Assembly (NCBI GenBank): GCA_022768285.1
Contig: JALEMJ010000021.1
Coordinates: 1-47,143, forward strand
Source of the DNA: Aerococcus sp.
GTDB taxonomy: Bacteria; Bacillota; Bacilli; Lactobacillales; Aerococcaceae
Reading direction: 5' to 3'
DNA length: 47,143 nt
In this document: piece after piece, positions 8,076 to 18,795 of the stretch
Layout: each line of letters opens with the position of its first letter
Position numbering within the stretch: position 1 is the first letter of the stretch
Notes under the pieces: model-generated
What the model was told of the DNA's origin: nothing
The model's database searches: none
The model's input: the letters and a program-made list of their open reading frames with translations, nothing else
Translations under genes and position numbers: made by a program

Positions 8076-9541
8076 TTACCAACGAAACGATTGCTCTGTG
8101 CGTTTTAAACCAAACGTAATTACTGCCGTCAACAATAGATACAATGCGCCAACAGCCAAGTAGGGGAGAAGTGAGGCCTCGCGGTTCGAGGCAATGGATC
8201 CGCACGTAATAACTCTCCCAAACCAATCACATAGACGAGCGATGTATCTTTGATGAGTGAAATAATTTCATTACCGATAGACGGAAATACGGTACGCAGC
8301 ACCTGCGGCAAAATAATCCGACGAAAACCGCGGAACCGTGGAATGCCGAGCACCCACAAACTCTCATATTGTCCGCTCGGTACTGCTTGGTAGCCGCCAC
8401 GAAATATTTCAGCAAAGTATGCGGCGTAATTGCATACCAATGCCAACAACGCTGCAACGAATCGCGGGAGTGACAGCCCAATGAACGGTAAACCAAAGAA
8501 AACAACCATCAACTGTAACATCAGCGGGGTGCCGCGCATGATAAAAATGTAGAGGTTTAATAGGCTACGAATAAAGGTTGGCCCAAACGTCCTAATCATG
8601 CCAAGCACCAACCCAAGTGGCAAGCTGAGCACTAAGGTGAGCACAAAAAGTATCACCGTCAGCTGCAATCCTTCTAACAAACTCGGCAAGATCCGCTGTA
8701 ATAACGGTTGCGATTCTGTGTTAACCATTGCTGATGCGCCGAACCAGCGAGATTCAATCGCTTGATACGTCCCATTGGCCTTTAATTCCTGAATCCCCGC
8801 ATCAATCGCTTGCTTCAATTCGGTATCACCTTTACGTAAGCCAACACCCATCTGTTCCACAGCGTTGGGATCAGTGATCAAGCGATACTGTGCCAACGTG
8901 CCGCGTTTTGCCAATATGTAGCGCACATAGAATTCACCGAGATAGGCTGCATCCACCCGTTTGGCCTGCACATCCGCCAGCACCTGATTATTATCTTGAT
9001 AGCGAATCGGCTCACCTGCTAACCCATTGCGAATTTCCTGCGGCCACTGTTTCATATAATCCGCTGCCGTCGATCCTGATTGCAGTGCGAGCCTTTTACC
9101 CTTGAGATCCGATAGCTCATGAATCGGACTATCCTTCGGCACCACAATCACTTGACTGTCCGATACATACGGTTCAGACAATAATACCTGTTGTTCACGT
9201 TCTGGCGTTATCCCATAGCCGTTCCAAATCATATCAATCGTTCCAGCTTTCAATTCGGTTTCCTTCACTGACCAGTCCACTGGCTGAAATGTCAGCTCCC
9301 AATCATAGAGTTTAGCGACAGCTTTTGCGAGATCGATATCGAAGCCGACCAATTCACCAGTCGCATCGCGAAATCCCATCGGTGCGGACGTATCGTCTAA
9401 CCCGACCGTATAATGATTGCCAACAGTGTCCTGCGGTAAGGATGCCGCCTGGACAGGATGGCCCACAATCACCATTACACCGATCAATAGTATCGCTAAC
9501 CAGCGCCACAAATGCGCCAAATATTGTTTCTGTTGAACCAT
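8076..9541 (-). CDS. Amino acid ABC receptor-permease fusion, frameshifted near the C-terminus
   Basis: The protein joins a signal peptide, an extracellular solute-binding domain (about residues 30-265, with GFDIDLAKAVAKLYDW) and a HisM/GlnP-type permease domain (about 285-480). The reading frame in the sequence ends early at 8129 after GELLRADPLPR. In the next frame the expected C-terminus follows: GSIASNREASLLPYLAVGAL and onward to a terminal SFRW, with TAA at 8076-8078, right before the ATPase ribosome site. A single missing base near 8202 explains this. The start is the ATG at 9541, preceded by AAAGGGGTG. Loss of the last helix would probably inactivate the permease if real; a sequencing indel is equally likely. 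Confidence 0.85.
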
Positions 9542-9560
9542 CACTGTCACCCCTTTACAA

Positions 9561-9605
9561 AAAATAAAAGGCGCCCCCGTTCTCACACTGAGAACAAAGG
9601 ACGCC
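9561..9605 (-). terminator. T-box attenuator terminator
   Basis: On the minus strand GGCGTCC pairs with GGGGGCGCC around an inner GTTCTCA/TGAGAAC hairpin, and a T-rich run follows. It lies between the T-box sequence and the receptor-permease start codon, so premature termination here would shut the operon off. Confidence 0.85.
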
Positions 9606-9826
9606 TGTACGTGGTTCCACCTTATTTCGCAATTGACTCACGTCAACTGCCTCTGCTTGTTATCCATCAATAACAAAATCCGTTATCGGAGATCAACCGC
9701 CCGTATTTCTACGCGTATGCTCCTGGCTGTGTAGATATCTTGCATTCCCCTGCTTCCACCCCCGCAGAGTCTCTGTCTGAATGCATCGATAACCTCGTCC
9801 AATCATCGCATGTGTTCACTTATTAT
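9561..9826 (-). promoter_or_regulatory. T-box riboswitch leader
   Basis: The minus strand carries the conserved T-box AAGGTGGAACCACG (9623-9610), followed by the attenuator hairpin. Upstream is a long structured stretch consistent with Stem I, including the complementary arms TGCATTC and GAATGCA. T-box leaders bind a specific uncharged tRNA and then favour the antiterminator. The specifier codon could not be fixed: in the region after GAATGCA both UAC (Tyr) and CAC (His), each followed by A, are candidates. It controls the receptor-permease and ATPase genes. Confidence 0.9.
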
Positions 9827-9831
9827 TTACT

Positions 9832-9860
9832 ATTGTTGTCTGAAACACTCATGAAGTCAA
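9832..9860 (-). promoter_or_regulatory. Promoter of the T-box leader
   Basis: On the minus strand TTGACT (9860-9855) and AACAAT (9837-9832) are 17 bp apart and lie directly upstream of the Stem I region. Confidence 0.55.
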
Positions 9861-10038
9861 GAGATAGTGTGAATTTTGGTGGATGTTCATCTCAATTTAG
9901 TGTTGCATGAATCAAAGTATTCCATCGACGCACGCTTCAATCATTTAAATATAGCGATATTTTCATCAATGTGCTGTACTAATCATCTAAATTTAAGCAC
10001 GCGAACACTTAATCCGTGCTTTTGATCTTCTTGACCAG

Positions 10039-10072
10039 AAAAGCCTCATGAGCTGCAACTCATGAGGCTTTT
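10039..10072. terminator. Strong bidirectional hairpin in a gene-free stretch
   Basis: AAAAGCCTCATGAG and CTCATGAGGCTTTT form a perfect 14-bp stem with a six-base loop and T-runs on both strands. There is no gene immediately on either side. In the stretch from 9880 to 10400 I see only this hairpin and the remnant described next. Confidence 0.6.
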
Positions 10073-10277
10073 GCTGTTTTATATAGGTAGAAATCCTAAT
10101 CAAAAACCTATACATATGAGTACGAACAAGAAACTCAATCGACCTGTTCTACCCTTGTACTACCCTACATACTTATATTTTTCAAACTTTTTTACGTTCC
10201 TCAGACCTTGAACTAATTTCGTAATTTTTTCAAATCTCTCATACCTATAATAAGAAAATCATGCTAGATAATTAGGG

Positions 10278-10446
10278 TTATTCATCAAATTTAGCAGATG
10301 AGGAAAGTTTCCTATATTTTTTGTGCATGCAAGAGGCGCAAGTTGCTGCTACAGCAATTGTGAATAAAGAATTAGAAACGGAGCTTGCGCTACAAGCACA
10401 AAAAAAGGATGTCCTTGTGACATCCTTCATACCTTATGGACTCTGA
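10278..10446 (+). other. Possible gene remnant
   Basis: An open plus-strand stretch reads like protein (for example EAQVAATAIVNKELETELAL) from after a TAG near 10275 to a TGA at 10444-10446. It runs into the terminator and tRNA-Lys on the opposite strand and has no clear ribosome site. I take it as a fragment of a lost gene or a chance frame; the family is not recognised. Confidence 0.2.
10398..10427 (-). terminator. Terminator downstream of tRNA-Lys
   Basis: On the minus strand AAGGATGTC pairs with GACATCCTT (with one further G-C), followed by seven T. It ends the transcript that carries the tRNA, probably including purA upstream. Confidence 0.85.
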
Positions 10447-10509
10447 GGGGATCGAACCCTCGACCCACGGATTAAGAGTCCGTTGCTCTGCCAGCTGAGC
10501 TAAGAGTCC
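10437..10509 (-). tRNA. tRNA-Lys (anticodon CUU)
   Basis: The minus strand folds into a complete cloverleaf. The acceptor arms are GGACTCT and AGAGTCC, and the D-arm begins TAGCTCAGCTGG. The anticodon stem is ACGGA/TCCGT with loop CTCTTAA, giving anticodon CUU for AAG codons. The T-arm is GAGGGTTCGATCCCCTC. The discriminator is A and the CCA end is not encoded. It lies 66 bp after purA and is followed by a terminator. Confidence 0.96.
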
Positions 10510-10575
10510 TCAAAAATTGGTACTTGAATAGTATAGCACGTTCCTCTATACCTGACAAGACCAATTTATCATTTT

Positions 10576-13252
<2,677 letters not shown>

Positions 13253-13287
13253 CTATCAGCCACTTCCTTCCAATTTGAACATCGCCC

Positions 13288-13315
13288 ATTATAGCGTATC
13301 TCGCTGCGTCGCACA
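13288..13315 (-). promoter_or_regulatory. Probable promoter of dnaB-purA
   Basis: A perfect TATAAT on the minus strand (13293-13288) sits about 36 bp before the dnaB start. The -35 is poor (TGTGCG-like). It lies just downstream of the rplI terminator. Confidence 0.5.
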
Positions 13316-13323
13316 TCTTCCAT

Positions 13324-13365
13324 GAAAAATACCTTTCAAAATCAGTAACGATTTCAAAAGGTATT
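13324..13365 (-). terminator. Terminator after gdpP-rplI
   Basis: On the minus strand AATACCTTTTGAAATC pairs over 16 positions with GATTTTGAAAGGTATT, with a six-base loop and a T-rich tail. It separates rplI from dnaB. Confidence 0.88.
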
Positions 13366-13374
13366 CAAATCTAA

Positions 13375-13827
13375 TTATTCTTCGACGACGTGTACGCGAA
13401 TCTCAGCCTCGACTTCTGGATGCAATTTGACTGGGATACTGCGGAAACCGAAGGCACGTATCGGTTCATCGAGGTCGATCTTACGTTTATCCACCTTGAT
13501 GCCGTATTGTTTCTCGAGTGCTTGCGCAATCTGTTTAGATGGGATGGAACCAAAGAGACGGCCATCGCTACCACCTTTTGCCTTCACTTCAACTACCGTG
13601 TCTTCCGATTCAATTTTTGTCTTTAATTTATCAGCTTCCGCACGTTCCTCAGCTGCAACTTTCGCTTCTGCACGCTGTTGTGCTTTCAGGTTTCTAACGG
13701 CACTATTTGTGGCTTCTTTCGCTAAGCCGCGTTTGATCAAATAATTCTGTGCATAACCATCCGATACATTTTTGACATCGCCTTGTTTACCTTGACCTTT
13801 GACGTCTTTTAATAGAATAACTTTCAT
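13375..13827 (-). CDS. rplI: 50S ribosomal protein L9
   Basis: A 150-residue ribosomal protein. The N-terminal RNA-binding domain begins [20 protein letters not shown] and includes [14 protein letters not shown] long connecting helix rich in Ala, Glu and Lys follows (about residues 40-75), then the C-terminal domain with [13 protein letters not shown]. It contacts the 23S rRNA near the L1 stalk. Its ATG overlaps the TGA of gdpP by four bases (ATGA), so the two are translationally coupled. Confidence 0.98.
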   Translation of the reverse strand: MKVILLKDVKGQGKQGDVKNVSDGYAQNYLIKRGLAKEATNSAVRNLKAQQRAEAKVAAEERAEADKLKTKIESEDTVVEVKAKGGSDGRLFGSIPSKQIAQALEKQYGIKVDKRKIDLDEPIRAFGFRSIPVKLHPEVEAEIRVHVVEE

Positions 13828-15851
13828 TCTGTAGCCTCCTCATTCATTAAAACGTTGCGAAGCATTGTGACGGCTTCTGAAACGCTAGCATCTTCAATCT
13901 GTGTCGCTGCATTGGACAAATGTCCGCCACCACCGAGCTGTTCCATGACGGTCTGCACGTTCACATTCCCCATACTGCGCGCACTGATACCGACACGACC
14001 GTCCTCGCGCAAATATACCACGTACGATGACGCGATCCCGTTCATCGACAGCAACTCATCGGCTGCCTGCGCCGCGAGTACAATCGGATAGGTGACGTCA
14101 TCCTCGCCAGCCGCAATACCTACATTTTCGCCTACAAACTGTACATTTTCAATCAAATGGCTACGCTCGATATAATCAGCCAGGTCTTCTTTCAAAAATT
14201 CCTGAATCATAATCGAGTCGGCCCCACATGATTTCAAATAACTGGCAGCATCGAATGTCCGTGACCCGGTGCGCAGTGAGAAACTCCGCGAGTCAACCAC
14301 AATCCCTGCCAACATTGTCGTCGCTTCAATCCGATTGATTGATTCAACCTTGTCTTCTTGATACTCGAAGAATTCGGTAATCAACTCACACGATGATGAC
14401 GCATACGGTTCAATGTACTCTAATAAAATATTGCTTGGGACGTCCTCACTTTTACGATGGTGGTCGATAACTACCACACCGTTGACACGATCGACGAGTT
14501 CAGGCGCTACCGTAATCGATTGACGATGACAGTCGACCAAAAAGAGCAGCGCATTCGGATCGATTTCCGCTTCCGCTTCTTTTGGTGAGATAATTGACGA
14601 ACTGATCGCCTCATCTTTTTGTAATTCGACGATTAATTTTTCAATATCTTCATTCAGATGTTCCTGCTGAATCACAATCTTACAGTTTTTGCCGTGCATT
14701 TCTGCAAAACGGCGAATCCCTAAACACGCACCGATCGCATCCATATCCGGATAATCGTGCCCCATGACGTAAATATCATCATTATCTTCAATCATCTTAG
14801 ACAAGGTAGTACTAATCTGACGCGCGCGCACATGCGTCCGCTTCTCCATAGGGTTAGACTTTCCACCGTAGTACCGCGCTTTTTCATTTTGACTCTTGAT
14901 GACAACCTGATCGCCACCACGACTCTGCGCCAAATCCAAGTTAGATTGCGCGCGACTACTAATATCTGCCAAATTCGTATCCTTGAAATCAATCTGGTAC
15001 GAGAATCCCATCGATAGGGTGAGCGGGAAATTTGCTTTCGACGTAGCCTCGCGCACACTATCAATAATCGTGAATTTCTCATCTTCCATCGCTTGCAGAT
15101 CTTCCAACGTTGTCAGTACCAAAAAGCGATCATCATCCACACGCTTCAAATAACCGTTGTGCTTACTGACCCAGGCAGACAACTGTTTCATAACATAATT
15201 GTCGACATTCGATTTGCGACGATCGGAGTAGCGCGAAACAATTTCGTCATAATTATCAATCAAAATATAGCCGATCACGAAACGATTACCGCGCGCCTCA
15301 GCGATATTCTGACCGTATTCTGTCACGTCCAAGAAATACATCGCGTGTTGTTGCTCGATCAAACCAATATCGAAATATGTTTCATTCGATGCGATGCGCT
15401 GATTGCCGATGATCTTTTCATCGCTGGATACCAACGCCTCATAATATTCCTGAAGTTGTTGCTGTACCTCATCATCATCGAGCGAAATATCATTGCGACC
15501 GAAGTAACGCTGCATGTAAGGATTCATCCAGCGCATGCTTCCATCATCATGAAAAATAATGATTCCCAGTGGCATGGCCAGAAGAATTTCATTTTCGACG
15601 GTATCGATATCGTGTACTAGATCGCTAAAATCCGCTTGTTGGTTTTGCGAAACATGGCGCAACATAAAATATCCGATAGCTAGGATGGTGATACTCACAC
15701 CGAGCGTCACCCAGCCCACCGTTCGATTATTGTAAAATGCGAAAACATTAAACAATAACAGCAAAAGCACGATCATCACAATGGGCAGCATCACATCTTG
15801 ATGCCCAAACGATGACGTGCCAGCATAAAATGGCTTTTTCTGTTTTCTCAT
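13824..15851 (-). CDS. gdpP: Cyclic-di-AMP phosphodiesterase GdpP
   Basis: A 675-residue membrane enzyme that hydrolyses c-di-AMP. It has two N-terminal transmembrane helices (about residues 20-65), a PAS-like domain (85-185), a degenerate GGDEF domain (190-315), and the catalytic DHH/DHHA1 module. Metal-binding motifs are visible as [29 protein letters not shown] and the C-terminal [11 protein letters not shown]. c-di-AMP controls potassium uptake, turgor and cell-wall stress in Firmicutes. It is the first gene of gdpP-rplI. Its upstream side faces the parS tract, and across it lie the ktrB-ktrA potassium genes. Confidence 0.97.
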   Translation of the reverse strand: MRKQKKPFYAGTSSFGHQDVMLPIVMIVLLLLLFNVFAFYNNRTVGWVTLGVSITILAIGYFMLRHVSQNQQADFSDLVHDIDTVENEILLAMPLGIIIFHDDGSMRWMNPYMQRYFGRNDISLDDDEVQQQLQEYYEALVSSDEKIIGNQRIASNETYFDIGLIEQQHAMYFLDVTEYGQNIAEARGNRFVIGYILIDNYDEIVSRYSDRRKSNVDNYVMKQLSAWVSKHNGYLKRVDDDRFLVLTTLEDLQAMEDEKFTIIDSVREATSKANFPLTLSMGFSYQIDFKDTNLADISSRAQSNLDLAQSRGGDQVVIKSQNEKARYYGGKSNPMEKRTHVRARQISTTLSKMIEDNDDIYVMGHDYPDMDAIGACLGIRRFAEMHGKNCKIVIQQEHLNEDIEKLIVELQKDEAISSSIISPKEAEAEIDPNALLFLVDCHRQSITVAPELVDRVNGVVVIDHHRKSEDVPSNILLEYIEPYASSSCELITEFFEYQEDKVESINRIEATTMLAGIVVDSRSFSLRTGSRTFDAASYLKSCGADSIMIQEFLKEDLADYIERSHLIENVQFVGENVGIAAGEDDVTYPIVLAAQAADELLSMNGIASSYVVYLREDGRVGISARSMGNVNVQTVMEQLGGGGHLSNAATQIEDASVSEAVTMLRNVLMNEEATE

Positions 15852-15964
15852 TAAAATTAGTCCTCAATTCATATTGTCTGTACCGACCGACATAATTTTA
15901 ACATAAACTCAGGTATTAAGTAACCAAATCATCGACTAAAAGAGAACGCATATTCTTATACTAA

Positions 15965-15980
15965 TGTTTCACGTGAAACA
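15965..15980. promoter_or_regulatory. parS site 1
   Basis: Perfect TGTTTCACGTGAAACA. It is the core of a longer perfect palindrome spanning 15957-15988 (32 bp), so both flanks are also symmetric. Confidence 0.9.
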
Positions 15981-16179
15981 TTAGTATAGCGTGATAGTGT
16001 GAGCTTTTAGCGTGTACTTTTAGGCAGAAAATTGAGATAATACACCAACACAGAATACGGAAAGGAGAGATGAAGGATAAATCATTTAAATATAGTACAT
16101 CTAGACTTATATCATACTGAGAGTGTAAGCAAAAACTAAATTAATAAGGTAAGATTAAGATAAGTTTTAAACCTCAAAG

Positions 16180-16195
16180 TGTTTCACGTGAAACA
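16180..16195. promoter_or_regulatory. parS site 2
   Basis: Perfect TGTTTCACGTGAAACA, 215 bp after site 1. Confidence 0.9.
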
Positions 16196-16211
16196 TTTTG
16201 AGTATAAAAAG

Positions 16212-16225
16212 TGTTACACGGAACA
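16212..16225. promoter_or_regulatory. Decayed parS-like sequence
   Basis: TGTTACACGGAACA matches parS except for one substitution and two missing bases. It lies only 32 bp after site 2, off the spacing pattern, and is probably a relic. Confidence 0.35.
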
Positions 16226-16372
16226 TTATATATAACCGGTAGAACAGATTATAGTCATGATAATATAGGGGGCGCTATAATCAAAGTTACGCTGATTACA
16301 ATGAAAGAAACTGAATCAATAAACTCATAAAATGATTGGAATTTAAATTCAAAAGAGATAATTTATAGGGAA

Positions 16373-16388
16373 TGTTTCACGTGAAACA
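16373..16388. promoter_or_regulatory. parS site 3
   Basis: Perfect TGTTTCACGTGAAACA, 193 bp after site 2. Confidence 0.9.
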
Positions 16389-16554
16389 TTCTATTCTCGT
16401 TAAAGAAATAATAGTAAAATTAACAACACTCTAGATATAAATCTTATCGTCGTAGTTTCACCTCAACAGCTAGTATTGCTGATCTATTCATCCCATATTA
16501 TCTGATGGGGAGAAGCAAGCTCTTTCTATATCTAATCATAAATTAAATTTAAAA

Positions 16555-16570
16555 TGTTTCACGTGAAACA
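16555..16570. promoter_or_regulatory. parS site 4
   Basis: Perfect TGTTTCACGTGAAACA, 182 bp after site 3. Confidence 0.9.
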
Positions 16571-16763
16571 TAATGGGTAACATTTGGCATTTAACGAGCA
16601 AAGTATTCCAAATACAATTTCTGATAGCAATAAGGCAATAAAAATACCCTATATCACTAATTAATCTAATCAAAAAGTCATAATTACCTCCATAACGTTT
16701 CAAGAAGAAGAGTAGCATATTGCAGTGTTTAACTTATAATTCCATAAACACTTCTCCTATAAA

Positions 16764-16779
16764 TGTTTCACGTGAAACA
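16764..16779. promoter_or_regulatory. parS site 5
   Basis: Perfect TGTTTCACGTGAAACA, 209 bp after site 4. It is the last site before the central gap. Confidence 0.9.
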
Positions 16780-17146
16780 CATTATATAAAATAAATAGCA
16801 CCAAGATTAGTAGAATACGATCTTTTATAAAAAAGTATCGCCCACTATTACATTATGGTACTCCATAATATATTTTTTATGAATTAAATATATATTGACT
16901 GAAGTCACTCGTTTTTATATTGTTAATACATTACTCAATATCTTTGAGAGAAAATGATGATCCATATGTTGTATCATTTTCTATTGCTTTTCGATCTATA
17001 TTTAATTATATTTCAACTATATATAGTATGATAAATGAAGCTCTAGATATAAGTTGTTTTCAAAAAATCGTGGCAATGAAAATAGCAAAAAAGAGTAATA
17101 TATACCAGATAAAATTTTATTATTTCATATTTAAATGAGATTAGAG

Positions 17147-17311
17147 TTATCCACAATGAAAAAGTATAAATTGATGCTATTTATCCAATATTAACTTATC
17201 AAGTACTAAAAGTAACCGAACATACCGCAGTTTTCCACAATTCGTATGCTGGATATCCACATTTGTGGATTAAGCGAACACATTTTGTGGGTAACTAGGT
17301 ACTTATCAACA
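17147..17311. promoter_or_regulatory. DnaA-box cluster inside the parS array
   Basis: Boxes on either strand, relative to TTATCCACA: TTATCCACA at 17147-17155 (perfect), TTTTCCACA at 17231, ATATCCACA at 17253, TGTGGATTA at 17264, TGTGGGTAA at 17286 and TTATCAACA at 17303. All but the first have one mismatch. A very AT-rich stretch precedes them (16800-17140). The cluster fills the only gap in the parS spacing. Confidence 0.6.
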
Positions 17312-17361
17312 ATATTGGTTGTCTCATGGATTACATAAATTAAACTGCCAATTAATTTTAA

Positions 17362-17377
17362 TGTTCCACGTGAAACA
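17362..17377. promoter_or_regulatory. parS site 6 (C variant)
   Basis: TGTTCCACGTGAAACA, one base different from the others but within the known degenerate parS consensus of Bacillus subtilis. It lies 598 bp after site 5. Confidence 0.88.
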
Positions 17378-17594
17378 CTCATAGATGTGTTTTGTAGTAG
17401 CCAATAAACTTTCAGCAATTAAAACTAGTATGGCTATCAATAAATACTTAAACTACAGCCATATTACCTATACAAATTGACCACCCATTATAAATCGACT
17501 CTTGGTATGATATTCAATTTAATTATGGCTTACTTAAAATTAGTTTTATTCCTTACCATATCACTATAATTATTTATATTAAAAAATTTCTTAG

Positions 17595-17610
17595 TGTTTC
17601 ACGTGAAACA
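17595..17610. promoter_or_regulatory. parS site 7
   Basis: Perfect TGTTTCACGTGAAACA, 233 bp after site 6. Confidence 0.9.
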
Positions 17611-17803
17611 TCTTTGCTTTAAAGCGACATTATAAGATATGTATGCAACTTATCCCCTGGTGGAATATAGTTGAGATAAAATAAGGCTAGCTCACTTTCC
17701 AATCGATCAGAGTCCCTTATTTTATAGTCTATGAATACTAATTAATTAGAAAGTGGCAAGTTAACAGATAAATATCAATATGAGATTTAGATGAAGGCCA
17801 TAA

Positions 17804-17819
17804 TGTTTCACGTGAAACA
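17804..17819. promoter_or_regulatory. parS site 8
   Basis: Perfect TGTTTCACGTGAAACA, 209 bp after site 7. Confidence 0.9.
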
Positions 17820-17990
17820 TCAGAACGTTAATTTAAGAATAAAATTTTCTAGAGATATCTTACTTTTTTCCATATCCTATTATTATCCTGAGGAGTAACT
17901 TTCTGATATGTGTGTTATAGGTATTTTCTAAAAATCATTTACTCATTTAATAAATTATATCTTCCTAAAAAAATCAAAACCTTTAATTAG

Positions 17991-18006
17991 TGTTTCACGT
18001 GAAACA
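17991..18006. promoter_or_regulatory. parS site 9
   Basis: Perfect TGTTTCACGTGAAACA, 187 bp after site 8. Confidence 0.9.
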
Positions 18007-18162
18007 AATGTGTAACCCTAACCTATCAAGGGTACGGAATCTCATCAATTAATTATGCAGACTTTTAATCTCAGTTCCTTAACTACTTACAAAGATATGT
18101 ACTACGTACCTAATGTTTACTTGTATCACAGGTTTAATATTGATCATCAATCACCGTTGTGT

Positions 18163-18178
18163 AGTTTCACGTGAAACA
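18163..18178. promoter_or_regulatory. parS site 10 (one mismatch)
   Basis: AGTTTCACGTGAAACA, differing only in the outermost base. It lies 172 bp after site 9, so it keeps the spacing pattern. Confidence 0.82.
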
Positions 18179-18316
18179 TTTTAATACGCTGTGATAAATA
18201 TGAGTACTTTCTAATAGAAATACAGAGATTAATCTTTTAATATTTCTAATTCATATTTTATTGGGGCACATCATGATTATCCAAGGCCACCTCAGGAAAA
18301 ATGGGATTATCCTGAA

Positions 18317-18332
18317 TGTTTCACGTGAAACA
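18317..18332. promoter_or_regulatory. parS site 11
   Basis: Perfect TGTTTCACGTGAAACA, 154 bp after site 10. It is the last site in the array. Confidence 0.9.
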
Positions 18333-18362
18333 TTTTTATAAATCCTGTCCGATCTTAAAAAG

Positions 18363-18411
18363 TTATCAACAGTGGAAAACTTTTTTGTTCATTCATACTC
18401 ACTGTGGATAA
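18363..18411. promoter_or_regulatory. DnaA-box pair at the right end of the array
   Basis: TTATCAACA at 18363-18371 and a perfect TGTGGATAA at 18403-18411, in inverted orientation, start 31 bp after parS site 11. From 18412 to 18795 I see no further structure apart from the ktrB ribosome site. Confidence 0.5.
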
Positions 18412-18795
18412 TTTTTATATAGGTATTTCGATGCAAAAGTAGCTAAGATAAACGCTTTAAATTTAAACGAAAAAGATTGCCTCTAAGTTCATAAGAAATA
18501 CTCAGTAAATAATGAATAATTAATTATTCATACGCTATCATTGGAGCCCAATATTATTCATTTATGAGTTTTTCTACCCTTCTATATTAAAAAAATTATT
18601 ACCACAATTACTCACTAAATCAATACATATTTATTTGGTAAAACGAACGCTGGTTCTCACCTAAAACATTATAAAATATGTGTATCACTATAACTCCCTG
18701 CCTTCCCACCTAATATTCCCAATAAAAGATCCTTTTACCATAGGAATATGGTACACTGTATCCGATTAAGAATTCAAAAAGGAGTATCAGTCAAT

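Larger units (their letters stand above)
15852..18795. other. Gene-free AT-rich tract holding a parS array (putative centromere)
   Basis: About 2.9 kb between divergently oriented gdpP and ktrB contains no convincing gene and is visibly more AT-rich than its neighbours. It carries eleven intact or near-intact 16-bp parS palindromes between 15965 and 18332, and a decayed one at 16212. Successive start-to-start distances are 215, 193, 182, 209, 598, 233, 209, 187, 172 and 154 bp. The large gap equals about three spacings and holds DnaA-box-like sequences. ParB (Spo0J) binds parS, loads as a CTP-dependent clamp, spreads, and recruits SMC for chromosome segregation. Spacer sequences are not alike, so the array did not arise by simple tandem duplication. 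No flanking gene points into it. Confidence 0.88.

Noticed and set aside
16536-17418. Open frames of 60-72 codons inside the parS tract (16536-16718, 16920-17138, 17206-17418)
   Set aside because: They lack ribosome sites, have low-complexity AT-driven composition, and two of them run through parS palindromes. I regard them as chance frames.
15965-18332. CRISPR array or tandem repeat explanation for the regular 16-bp repeats
   Set aside because: Repeats are a known 16-bp palindrome, spacers are about 180 bp, and no cas genes are present.
15965-18332. Noc-binding sites instead of parS
   Set aside because: Noc sites have the core TATTTCCCGGGAAATA; all copies here have the CACGTG core of parS.
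18650-18666. Another decayed parS copy before ktrB
   Set aside because: The resemblance to parS needs several mismatches and an insertion, and it is off the spacing pattern.
16200-18700. Insertion sequence or prophage remnant
   Set aside because: No transposase-like frame, terminal inverted repeats or target duplications were visible in the tract.
15852-18795. Main chromosome origin located in the parS tract rather than at dnaA
   Set aside because: Genes from rpsR to dnaA would then be transcribed against the fork. Placing oriC at 43.4-43.6 kb makes nearly all genes to the left co-directional, and that site has more and better DnaA boxes flanking dnaA.
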